This document shows positions 10,105 through 17,890 of a DNA stretch of 64,000 nt, piece after piece. Both the position numbers and the translations under genes were made by a program. The DNA is from Mucilaginibacter jinjuensis. Its GTDB lineage: Bacteria; Bacteroidota; Bacteroidia; Sphingobacteriales; Sphingobacteriaceae. How positions within the stretch are numbered: position 1 is the first letter of the stretch; each line of letters starts with the position of its first letter. Where the stretch lies: assembly GCF_028596025.1 (NCBI RefSeq), contig NZ_CP117167.1, positions 5,642,001 to 5,706,000 on the forward strand, in the 5' to 3' direction. A model generated the notes under the pieces. That model made no database searches, was not told the DNA's origin, and saw nothing but the letters and a program-made list of their open reading frames with translations.

Positions 10105-10986
10105 TTAAGCGCTTGTAATTACGTCGACAGGGTAATTATATAACCTCATTACCTCGGCGTGGTTATCAATAATTAATTTAATTTGTTCGGGGTTTAACTC
10201 GTTCACCCAATTACCGGCAATACCTTTTCTGAAAAACTTATCACTGCGTTTATTTTTTTCCATAAACCCACCCTCGCTCTCTTGTTTTTGCAGTTTCTCA
10301 AATTTGGTGTCCTCTATTGCTTTTTCAATCTGGCTTGCGGGCACATCTATCTTCATAAATTCTACCGCACGGCTAAAGGTGTTAAACGTATCGGCCAGCA
10401 TATCTTCGTATCTTATCACTAAAACAGGGAAAGGTAAATCATTGGTCCAACTGCTGGCATGGCCGCTCCAGCTTAACATTAATTGCGCAAACTGATTATT
10501 TACATTGCGGTTTTTAGGTTGTTTGGCCAACGTTCCGCGCGGGCTGTTCATTAATTGGATAGCCTCATCCAGCGTGCTGCCATTGTGGTTGGCAAATGAA
10601 CCTACTACATCTAACGGGTTACGTATAAAATATAAGGCACACAAAGTTGGTTCGGCCGGTACAATGGGCACTCCGTTATTATTTAAAGTATAGGCATCGT
10701 GTATTTTTATAAATAGCTTGTCTTTCTTGTACAATTCGGCCTGGTGCTTAAATATTTCGGGCAACAGGTTTTTAACTTCTACATCGTACAGCTCTGTCGA
10801 ATCCATGTCTGTACAATTATCAAAAATGGCGCGCGATGAAAATATGCCATCGGTTTTCATCTCGTTAATATTCAGGTCGCCATCGCCCAGCAATGCGGTT
10901 AAAAACGCCCTGAACCAGGTATTGCCGCTTTTAGGATACGAGGCCAGCCATATAATTTTTTTATGATCTGTTACCGGCTCAGTCAT
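10105..10986 (-). CDS. PAPS-dependent sulfotransferase
   Basis: 293 residues of the sulfotransferase fold. The 5'-phosphosulfate loop is YPKSGNTW (17-24), a basic KIHDAY lies at 94-99 and the 3'-phosphate binding motif RNPLDVVGS at 122-130; the C-terminal RKGIAGNWVNEL (about 245-260) matches the RxGxxGdWkn loop that closes on PAPS. It should transfer sulfate to a hydroxyl acceptor. Its start overlaps the end of the HPr-kinase-like gene by eight bases (ATGACTGA), so the two are translationally coupled. Donor supply could come from the CysC fusion at 6458-7360. The acceptor may be the lasso peptide or a glycan; context favours the former. Confidence 0.9.
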   Translation of the reverse strand: MTEPVTDHKKIIWLASYPKSGNTWFRAFLTALLGDGDLNINEMKTDGIFSSRAIFDNCTDMDSTELYDVEVKNLLPEIFKHQAELYKKDKLFIKIHDAYTLNNNGVPIVPAEPTLCALYFIRNPLDVVGSFANHNGSTLDEAIQLMNSPRGTLAKQPKNRNVNNQFAQLMLSWSGHASSWTNDLPFPVLVIRYEDMLADTFNTFSRAVEFMKIDVPASQIEKAIEDTKFEKLQKQESEGGFMEKNKRSDKFFRKGIAGNWVNELNPEQIKLIIDNHAEVMRLYNYPVDVITSA

Positions 10987-11890
10987 TCCCCGCTAAATTA
11001 GATTCAACGATGGTAATTAATTCTTCTATCGTATTTCCAATGGGCGGCCTGTTAATTTTATATACCGATACCTCTCCTGCCAACTTAGAGATCATGGAAA
11101 AATGTACATCGCGCTTTTTCATGCCGTTCATTTGTACATGGCGGTAAGTATTTTGCTGTAAGTTTTTAAAAGCTGCAATAGGCCCCAGCTTTTTTATTTC
11201 GATAGTCTCATTCAAATTCCCCGATTCTAAAATAAATACACGCTTTACTTTTTGAGCTGCAATGTTAAACTCATCGTGGTAAAAGCGCGCATACTTGTTC
11301 ATTTCGGGGCGTATTTTATCCTCTTCTACAGCCGCATCCAGGCCTATCTTAATAAAGCTGTCTTCCCATAGTTTTATCATCGGGTACGAAGGCAGGGCAA
11401 CTAATTCATTATTGGCATTGTTCTGCAGCACGCATACATCGTCAGAAAAAACAGTATACCCCTTTTGTTGCAAGGCAGTTGCCGTAGTTGATTTACCGGC
11501 GCCTGATCGCCCGCAAAATAGTATAATACCATCATCATGATACACAGCCGATGCGTGCAGCGGGATCATGCTTCGCTGGTGCAAAATGGCAGCCATGGCA
11601 TTACTCAGTAAAAAAAGGCGGATACTTTTTTCATCGGCGCCCGGCTGTTGCTGTATGCAAATTTCGTTGCCATTGGCAACATAATAATCAGCAATATTGG
11701 GTACAGAATGCAGATATTCGGTAAGGTTCATAGAAACATTTACTTTCTTAACTACATCGGCGCCATCCAACTGTTTGGGCACTTCTTTTGTGATTATATT
11801 AATGTCTGCATTCTCAAACTCTGCAGCTAATAATTCAGGAAAAGGTATATCAGATTTGATGTTCAACCCAAAACCCCAGTAGGTATACAT
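10979..11890 (-). CDS. HPr-kinase-like peptide kinase (lasso K-type)
   Basis: 303 residues. Residues 1-105 are a variable N-terminal domain; then comes LHASAV (His112), a P-loop GRSGAGKST (127-135) and the FSDDVCVL acidic motif (148-155) that follows the P-loop in HPr kinase/phosphorylase. The N-terminal HPrK domain and the HPr-binding signature are missing, so it is not the carbon-regulation enzyme. Relatives in lasso clusters of the paeninodin type phosphorylate the C-terminal serine of the precursor (established for that family). Promoter region is the 217-bp gap shared with the divergent PqqD-like gene. Coupled to the sulfotransferase gene downstream. Confidence 0.8.
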   Translation of the reverse strand: MYTYWGFGLNIKSDIPFPELLAAEFENADINIITKEVPKQLDGADVVKKVNVSMNLTEYLHSVPNIADYYVANGNEICIQQQPGADEKSIRLFLLSNAMAAILHQRSMIPLHASAVYHDDGIILFCGRSGAGKSTTATALQQKGYTVFSDDVCVLQNNANNELVALPSYPMIKLWEDSFIKIGLDAAVEEDKIRPEMNKYARFYHDEFNIAAQKVKRVFILESGNLNETIEIKKLGPIAAFKNLQQNTYRHVQMNGMKKRDVHFSMISKLAGEVSVYKINRPPIGNTIEELITIVESNLAGND

Positions 11891-12107
11891 AAGACGGATA
11901 ATTATTAGATAGTAAAAAATTGGTGCCTTGCCGGATATAAGTATCGCAAATATTTTGTTAGTTATTCAACAATTTTCAACTTAATCTTTACTTTAGCTCA
12001 GTATTGCGCTCAGCGGGGTCAGTACGGCTTAAGATATCTTTATCTTATTTATCACCAATTTTATACTAATAACTAATAGATCTGTTCATTAAATTTATTA
12101 CCTGCAC
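11891..12107. other. Divergent intergenic region between kinase and B1 genes
   Basis: 217 bp, AT-rich, with no start-to-stop reading frame longer than about 20 codons beginning with ATG on either strand. A precursor-peptide gene was looked for here and not found. It must hold promoters for both the minus-strand kinase-sulfotransferase pair and the plus-strand B1-B2-D operon; TACTTTAG near 11989 differs by one base from the Bacteroidota -7 consensus, but no good -33 partner was seen. Confidence 0.5.
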
Positions 12108-12386
12108 ATGTTAAACATTACGTCAAAGATTATCCGAAACAGCGATAAATTTTTATCCAGCAGCCTCGGCAATGAAATTGTAATGATGAACACAACCAAC
12201 GGCACTTATATTGGCCTCAATGAAGTGAGCAGTAACATCTGGAACTATCTCGAAAACGAACGAACAGTGGGCGAAATTATCGATCTGCTGTTAAACGATT
12301 ATGATGTTAGCCGCGAAAACTGTGAGCCACAAACCGTGGAATGCCTCGAAAAAATGGAAAAACAGGGTATTATTGTAGTTTTGTAA
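12108..12386 (+). CDS. PqqD-like RiPP recognition element (lasso B1)
   Basis: 92 residues with the PqqD/RRE winged-helix pattern: an N-terminal strand region (KIIRNSDKFLSSSLGNEIVMMN), GTYIGLNEVSSNIWNYLENERTVGEIIDLL in the middle and a C-terminal helix (CEPQTVECLEKMEKQGIIVVL). These small proteins bind the leader peptide and present it to the protease. The length is standard for free-standing B1 proteins. The stop is four bases before the B2 start, which is the classical B1-B2 order. Confidence 0.88.
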   Translation: MLNITSKIIRNSDKFLSSSLGNEIVMMNTTNGTYIGLNEVSSNIWNYLENERTVGEIIDLLLNDYDVSRENCEPQTVECLEKMEKQGIIVVL

Positions 12387-12390
12387 AGTA

Positions 12391-12846
12391 ATGAAGGTTT
12401 TAAAAAAGCTGGGCAGTAAAATAAATACATTAACTGCGTTGCCCTTTAAAACTAAACTGTTATTTATCGAAGCCTTTTTTACTTCGGGTTGGGTTAAGTT
12501 TTGCCTCACCATTTTTCCCTTTAACCGGGTTATGCATTGGCTGGGTACAACCAATACAGAAAGCAGCACAGAAGTTGATGTAGAAAGCCTTGTTTTACGC
12601 CGCCAGATAAAAACCGCTATTGACCTTTGCCGTAAATATGCCCCCTGGCGAACCGAGTGTTACACCATGTCGCTTACCGGGCGCCTTATGCTTAAACGCC
12701 GTAAACTCCCCAGCACCCTGTATGTAGGCTTTATGAAAGATGAAGCAGGAAAATACAAAGGCCACGCCTGGTTAAGGGCAAATGACATTTATATTTCGGG
12801 GTTTAAAGAATCGAAGGGATTTACAGTTAATTTTAGGTTTAGCTAA
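12391..12846 (+). CDS. Lasso-peptide leader peptidase (transglutaminase-like, B2)
   Basis: 151 residues, matching the compact B2 (Transglut_core3) family that removes the leader. The cysteine-protease residues can be placed at Cys90 (in APWRTECYTMSL), His125 (YKGHAWLRA) and Asp132 (AND). An N-terminal hydrophobic helix region (LLFIEAFFTSGWVKFCLTIFPF, about 23-44) is also usual in B2 proteins. It follows B1 by four bases and precedes the exporter by fifteen, so B1-B2-D form an operon. Function depends on B1 for leader binding (family knowledge). Confidence 0.87.
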   Translation: MKVLKKLGSKINTLTALPFKTKLLFIEAFFTSGWVKFCLTIFPFNRVMHWLGTTNTESSTEVDVESLVLRRQIKTAIDLCRKYAPWRTECYTMSLTGRLMLKRRKLPSTLYVGFMKDEAGKYKGHAWLRANDIYISGFKESKGFTVNFRFS

Positions 12847-12861
12847 CAGAAACTATCTGAT

Positions 12862-14637
12862 TTGAAATTTAAAGACAGTATCGGTTCCTTTTTTAAAGAT
12901 CTGGCGAGGGCTTCGGCCTTGCTTTGGAAAGCCGACAAAGCTATTGCTACCATTAACATTGCAATACAGGCGGTGCAGGCCCTGTTACCCATCCTCTCTT
13001 TATATTTTATGAAGAAGATGATAGAGGCTGTGGTACATGCCAATAAACCCTTTAATGAAGTTATCCCGCTTATAATTGCTTATGGTTTAATACAGCTGCT
13101 ATTAGCTATGGTTGGGCAATACGCATCCTACATCAGCACCATCCATCAGCACAAATTAACCGACAACCTATCTGCCGAGGTATTGGAGAAAGCCATTGCG
13201 GTTGATTATGAGTATTACGAAAACCCGGCCTATCACGACAGTTTGCACCTGGCGCAGCAACAAGCCATTTTTAAGGCCTCGCAGTTGTTAAGTAATTTTA
13301 ACAGCATATTACTTAATTGCTTGTCTTTAGTATTCCTGGTGGGTTTCTTTTTCACCCTCCATTCTTTATTCGCCCTTCTGTTTATTGCTTTATCTATCCC
13401 GCTGGCTGCTATTAAATGGTATTCGGGCTTTGCACTTTTAAAGCTCGAGAAAAAGTTTGCCCCCTTAGAGCGCGAAGCTAATTACCTGCATCAAACGTTA
13501 ACCGGCATTACATCGGCCAAAGAAGTACGGGTGTTTGGCTTTGGCGATTACTTTATTCAAAAATTTAAAGCCATACGGCACCTGGTACAAAAAGAGAAAC
13601 TAAAACTCAACGCCAGGCTTACGTGGTACAGCCTTTTTGCCGAAGCCGGCGAAATTATTGTGATGGCCTTTATTTTCGGGCTGCTGGCTAAATACACGTG
13701 GCAAAAAGCAATAACGGTTGGGGCGTTTGTAATTTATATACAAGGCTTTCAACGCCTGCAAAGTACATCGAAGGGTTTTCTGCAGGCACTGGTTCAAATT
13801 TTTCAGCAGCGGTTGTTTTTGAAAGATCTCTTTGCATTTCTTGATCTGAAGACCGATAAAAACATAACTGACAGTAAACCTTTCCCTCCGGTTGTAAAAG
13901 GTATTACAGTAAATGATGTATCGTTTACCTATCCTGGCACCCATAAACAAGTGCTTAGCCATATTTCTATGACCTGTAAGCCCGGCAGTATTATAGCCAT
14001 TGTAGGCGAAAATGGTTCGGGTAAATCAACATTGGTAAAATTGCTGGCCCGGCTATACGAAATACAGACGGGCGATATCCGGGTAGATGATGACCTGCTA
14101 TCAGACATTGATATGCCTGCGTTCCGCGAAAACACAGTATTCCTGTTTCAGGATTTTGAAAAGTATTTTTTAACTGTGGAAGAAAACATTACCCTTGGCG
14201 ACTTTCGCGAAAACAAAAATGATACAAATATCGAGGCAGCAGCCAAATTATCGGGAGCACATGCTTTTATCAAAAACCTGAGCAATGGTTACAAAACCCG
14301 TATGGGCCGCATGTTTAGGGGCAGCGAACAGTTAAGCGGCGGCCAGTGGCAAAAACTGGCGCTCTCCCGTGCCTTTTACCGCCAGGCCAAACTGGTTATT
14401 TTAGACGAGCCCACCAGCGCACTGGATGCCTCGGCCGAATCGGATGTGTTTGAGAATGTGAAACTACACATGAAAGACCAGATGGTAATATTAATTACCC
14501 ACCGCCTTTACAACCTTAAAATGGCCGATTACATTTATGTTTTAAAAGATGGCAAAATTGACCAGGAAGGAAATTTCGAGGCCTTAATTAACGCCGAAGG
14601 CCAGTTTAAAAAACTGTACGAAACCCAAAAGTTATAA
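12862..14637 (+). CDS. ABC transporter, fused membrane and ATPase domains (lasso exporter D)
   Basis: 591 residues: six-helix exporter membrane domain (about 25-310) followed by an ATPase with Walker A GENGSGKST, the LSGGQWQKLALSRA signature, Walker B LVILDEPTSALD and a switch His in ITHRL. There is no C39 peptidase domain, as expected when a separate B2 protease cuts the leader. It should export the mature peptide and give self-immunity. The start is TTG at 12862; the next ATG would remove the first membrane helix. The stop is immediately adjacent to the stop of the convergent nucleotidyltransferase gene. Confidence 0.9.
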   Translation: MKFKDSIGSFFKDLARASALLWKADKAIATINIAIQAVQALLPILSLYFMKKMIEAVVHANKPFNEVIPLIIAYGLIQLLLAMVGQYASYISTIHQHKLTDNLSAEVLEKAIAVDYEYYENPAYHDSLHLAQQQAIFKASQLLSNFNSILLNCLSLVFLVGFFFTLHSLFALLFIALSIPLAAIKWYSGFALLKLEKKFAPLEREANYLHQTLTGITSAKEVRVFGFGDYFIQKFKAIRHLVQKEKLKLNARLTWYSLFAEAGEIIVMAFIFGLLAKYTWQKAITVGAFVIYIQGFQRLQSTSKGFLQALVQIFQQRLFLKDLFAFLDLKTDKNITDSKPFPPVVKGITVNDVSFTYPGTHKQVLSHISMTCKPGSIIAIVGENGSGKSTLVKLLARLYEIQTGDIRVDDDLLSDIDMPAFRENTVFLFQDFEKYFLTVEENITLGDFRENKNDTNIEAAAKLSGAHAFIKNLSNGYKTRMGRMFRGSEQLSGGQWQKLALSRAFYRQAKLVILDEPTSALDASAESDVFENVKLHMKDQMVILITHRLYNLKMADYIYVLKDGKIDQEGNFEALINAEGQFKKLYETQKL

Positions 14638-15837
14638 TCAGAATTCTGCTCTTTTCTTTGGCCGTATCATCTGGTACAACAACCTGAACGGACGAATAAT
14701 AATCAGCACCGGCAACAAATAAACCGGCAGCTTCAGTTCATTAATATCAGCATACGTAGGCAAAAATGCATACAAAAAGCATCTCAGTAAAAATTTGCAT
14801 TTATTCCATGCGTTATCCTGCAATAACAATGATCGTTTTATAAACGCAGGCTCATTAATATAAAGCCGTGTTAAATGAATAGGGTATTGGAGTGGGGTTC
14901 TTAATAATTGGGTTGATAATGGTTGTTGCCTGTGCCCTATTAATTCAATCCCTAATAAATCATCAACCAATTGTAAGCCAACACCCAGCTTTTTTTCAAA
15001 ACCGTACTGCCGGGCGCATCCAATAATCACGTCCAGGTCAAGCGCTTCCCTTTCGCGGGTAATCATGCAGGCCATATCCACCATGTATTTAAACTTAATA
15101 CCCATATCTTTTACAAAATGGTTGGAGGCCACAGCCAGAAAATCATAAGTGGGCGATAGTTTATCTATAGTCAACCCCCCAATTGATGCGGTAACTAAGT
15201 GGGGCTCAAAAAAATCGTATCCGGGATAATTGCCTGCATAGCGGTCAACCAATCGCCAATGCATTTCAATACTTGCCGGCACAACGGCTTCTTTATAATA
15301 AACAATGTCTTTAAAAAAACTGCTGTAATAGTTAAGATAAGGGCGGGGCACAGTAGTGCGGGCTTCATACTGCTGGTTGATGAAATAATCTTCAATGGCT
15401 TTGATATCCCGTTTCGAAATCAGGAAATCAATATCACTGCTTTCGCGCAGCGCCATATCGGAATAATAGCCTTGTGCAAAAATGGCCCCTTTGTAAGATA
15501 TTACAACAATGCCTTGTTGCTTCAAAACAGCCACGATTTCGGCAGCAGCCTTAATTTGTTTAAAGTTTTTAAGGCGGTTGTTGCTATAACGCTTTTTAAG
15601 GTTTTGTTCAGCCTGCTCATTAAGTTTAATCTGGTGGTTTACAATTATTCCGTAAACAAATGATCTCAGCCCATGTGCCCTTAATATCTGTTGAAAAATT
15701 TGCCAGTTGATGGTGTGATTGACTATAAAACTTTCAACGTCAGCACGCTCGCCCGTCGAAAAATAGAGACGGGATAAAAGCACCAGCAAAATCTGTTCGT
15801 TATTGTAAGTTGATTTTAGTTGCTGTGTATCTAACAT
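14638..15837 (-). CDS. Nucleotidyltransferase family protein (NTP_transf_5)
   Basis: 399 residues. The core is a polymerase-beta-like nucleotidyltransferase: KGAIFAQGYYSDMALRESSDIDFLIS, with the GxS-xn-DxD pattern around residues 125-155. Members of this family occur in RiPP clusters (including lasso clusters with kinases), where their role is not settled, and in capsule loci. Convergent with the exporter gene with no bases between stops. Basic C-terminus with hydrophobic segments (FLLRCFLYAFLP, LPVYLLPVLIIIRPF). The role here, perhaps nucleotidylation of the peptide or of a phosphate on it, is an inference. Confidence 0.75.
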   Translation of the reverse strand: MLDTQQLKSTYNNEQILLVLLSRLYFSTGERADVESFIVNHTINWQIFQQILRAHGLRSFVYGIIVNHQIKLNEQAEQNLKKRYSNNRLKNFKQIKAAAEIVAVLKQQGIVVISYKGAIFAQGYYSDMALRESSDIDFLISKRDIKAIEDYFINQQYEARTTVPRPYLNYYSSFFKDIVYYKEAVVPASIEMHWRLVDRYAGNYPGYDFFEPHLVTASIGGLTIDKLSPTYDFLAVASNHFVKDMGIKFKYMVDMACMITREREALDLDVIIGCARQYGFEKKLGVGLQLVDDLLGIELIGHRQQPLSTQLLRTPLQYPIHLTRLYINEPAFIKRSLLLQDNAWNKCKFLLRCFLYAFLPTYADINELKLPVYLLPVLIIIRPFRLLYQMIRPKKRAEF

Positions 15838-15906
15838 TTTATAATTTAGGCAGGGTGTTCAAATTTTACACCATTAATCAGGTAAATCAGTAAGTATACT
15901 ATATTC

Positions 15907-16911
15907 GTGCCTGTTATAGAACCAAAGCTAATAAACGTTGATGACATGAGTGAACTTGATAATATTAATTTATCTGTTATCATCCCTACCAAAAACCGCC
16001 CACACCTATTGCAACGTGCAATGGCCTCTGTTGCCCTGCAAAATTATCCAGGCTTTGAAGTATGCATTGCTGATAATAATACCGATGCCGAAATAAGCAG
16101 GCAGGTAAAGGCTACGGTAAGCCATTTCGAAAACCAATACCCACAGATAAAATGGCTATACATCCATAGTAACAAGCCATACGCCGCCGGTACACGTAAC
16201 GATGGCATTGCCGCAACACAGGGAAAGTACATTATCTTTTTAGATGATGATGACGAACTACTGTCCAACAGCATTAAACTGCGCATGCATGAAATGAGTG
16301 CTGATGCCGGTCTCGCTTTGCTATACTGCGCAGGTTATTCGAAAGTGTACCCTTATCCGTTTAAAATGTACCGGTATTATCATTATAGCAAGCAGTTACA
16401 CCAGCACAAGCTGATGATGATGTCATGTTCATCCATCATGATCAACCGGGAAATTTTTGATCGCAACAACCTCCATTTCGACGAGCAATTAAGCCGAATG
16501 GAAGATTACGATCTGTGCCGCAAAATAATTGAGAAAGGCTTAAAAGTAAGATCGATCCCTTTACCGCTGGTACAGATCAACCTGCACCCCGAAACCCGGA
16601 TGTCGTCTCAGCACTTAATCAGCTATGATTTTAAGCACCGTTTAATTGCCCGCTGGGGCCAAACCGCTGACAATGAAATTTATGACTATGCCGAAGGGGT
16701 ATACATTTGGCGCAAATGCTTCGGTATGAGCAATGCCCCTTATGCCGAAATGGTAAAAACACTAAAAAAAGACTTCAACAAAACGCCCGGCTTACCTTTT
16801 AAATTAAAATATAAACTGGTAAGCCTTAGCCCCATGCTGTACCTCTCTTTATATCATTTACTGATCTCGTTTTCACAACGCCGCAAAAACAAGCAGGCCC
16901 ACCGTAGTTAA
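15907..16911 (+). CDS. Glycosyltransferase family 2
   Basis: 334 residues from a GTG start; an ATG at 15946 would give a product 13 residues shorter and is equally possible, since the GT2 fold only begins at LSVIIPTKNRPHLLQRA (about residue 22). The metal-binding DxD is in IIFLDDDDELL, and SRMEDYDLCRK near residue 200 resembles the ED catalytic region. It is divergent from the nucleotidyltransferase gene with about 70 bp between them and may be the last gene of the RiPP cluster, or a stand-alone glycosyltransferase. Substrate unknown. Confidence 0.85.
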   Translation: MPVIEPKLINVDDMSELDNINLSVIIPTKNRPHLLQRAMASVALQNYPGFEVCIADNNTDAEISRQVKATVSHFENQYPQIKWLYIHSNKPYAAGTRNDGIAATQGKYIIFLDDDDELLSNSIKLRMHEMSADAGLALLYCAGYSKVYPYPFKMYRYYHYSKQLHQHKLMMMSCSSIMINREIFDRNNLHFDEQLSRMEDYDLCRKIIEKGLKVRSIPLPLVQINLHPETRMSSQHLISYDFKHRLIARWGQTADNEIYDYAEGVYIWRKCFGMSNAPYAEMVKTLKKDFNKTPGLPFKLKYKLVSLSPMLYLSLYHLLISFSQRRKNKQAHRS

Positions 16912-17352
16912 ATTTGCATTAACAAACTAAGCCTGTCGCTTTAAATTTCATCACATATTAACATCTCGATACACTAAGCTATCACAACTAAAAGTTTTAA
17001 TCTTGCTACGATGGCTGTTCATTTTAAGTCATTTTACAGGCAGATAAACAAGGTACAGGCCACGTACGTGTAAAAAACTTTCAAATCTTTCATAAAATAC
17101 CTACCATAGTGTATGCGGTTCAAATATGCCGTTTAAAGAACCTAAAGACTGTTTTTACATGCAATTTCAGCATCAAAAAACGCAAAAAATCAATACGTAC
17201 GAAATAAATTTATGCCCGGTTTTCGAAAAGTTGTACTTGTACAATTTGGATAAAATGAATGATACGTGAACAAAGTGTTTGAACCCTTTTCAGCACTATC
17301 ACGTTACATTTACCTGAACACCAATGTAAACCCAAATTAATTAGAGAGAGAT
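16912..17352. other. Gap of 441 bp, regulatory region of the next gene
   Basis: No convincing gene. One 47-codon frame (17126-17269) starts with ATG but has no leader-peptide features, no ribosome-binding context and no relatives that I recognise. AT-rich, probably holding the promoter for the gene at 17353. Confidence 0.4.
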
Positions 17353-17742
17353 ATGAGAGTTAAACAGATTACAGGTATGCCGCTGATTAATCATAACAGA
17401 GGCCCACGTTCATTAAGATTGGTTGATAATTATCCCAACCAACTGAACAAAACAATTTCGGACAACATTTACGATAGTATTAACTATCCCCGGGCATTAC
17501 AGGTACAATATCGACAGGAACTGCAACAGGATGTTAAGAAAGACGATGCTTTATTAACCATGCGTACCAGTATTTTTAATACAACCCTCATGATGATGAA
17601 GCGCATTTTACTGCGCATCTGGTCGTTCACTAAAAGCACCGTATTTTTTATATGGGCGGTATTCAGGTTTATGTATTCGGCATTGGAATTTATGGTGCTG
17701 TTTGTTAAATTTTTATTCACACAAAAACACTGGAGCAATTAA
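17353..17742 (+). CDS. Small predicted membrane protein of unknown function
   Basis: 129 residues, not recognised. The first half is polar (NHNRGPRSLRLVDNYPNQ) and the second half is basic and hydrophobic, with one or two membrane segments (KSTVFFIWAVFRFMYSALEF, MVLFVKFLF). The ATG follows a purine-rich GAGAGAGAT stretch. It lies 148 bp upstream of the STAND-like ATPase in the same direction and might work with it, but an independent gene is just as possible. No signal peptide. Confidence 0.55.
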   Translation: MRVKQITGMPLINHNRGPRSLRLVDNYPNQLNKTISDNIYDSINYPRALQVQYRQELQQDVKKDDALLTMRTSIFNTTLMMMKRILLRIWSFTKSTVFFIWAVFRFMYSALEFMVLFVKFLFTQKHWSN

Positions 17743-17890
17743 TGGCCAAACCTTAATCAATAATTCGGTCCCCTGCCCCCCCTACCGGATTCATCTTAAA
17801 CCAAGCGCTGTAATAACCTAATAACCTAACCTTCATGGGTAGTAAAAGGCTTCTGATAGAGAGCCATAACCATGATCAATACAATAGAAG

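Noticed and set aside
17126..17269. 47-codon frame as a missed small gene or precursor
   Set aside because: Cys and Lys scattered with no leader motif or ring-size pattern, no start context and no similarity I recognise.
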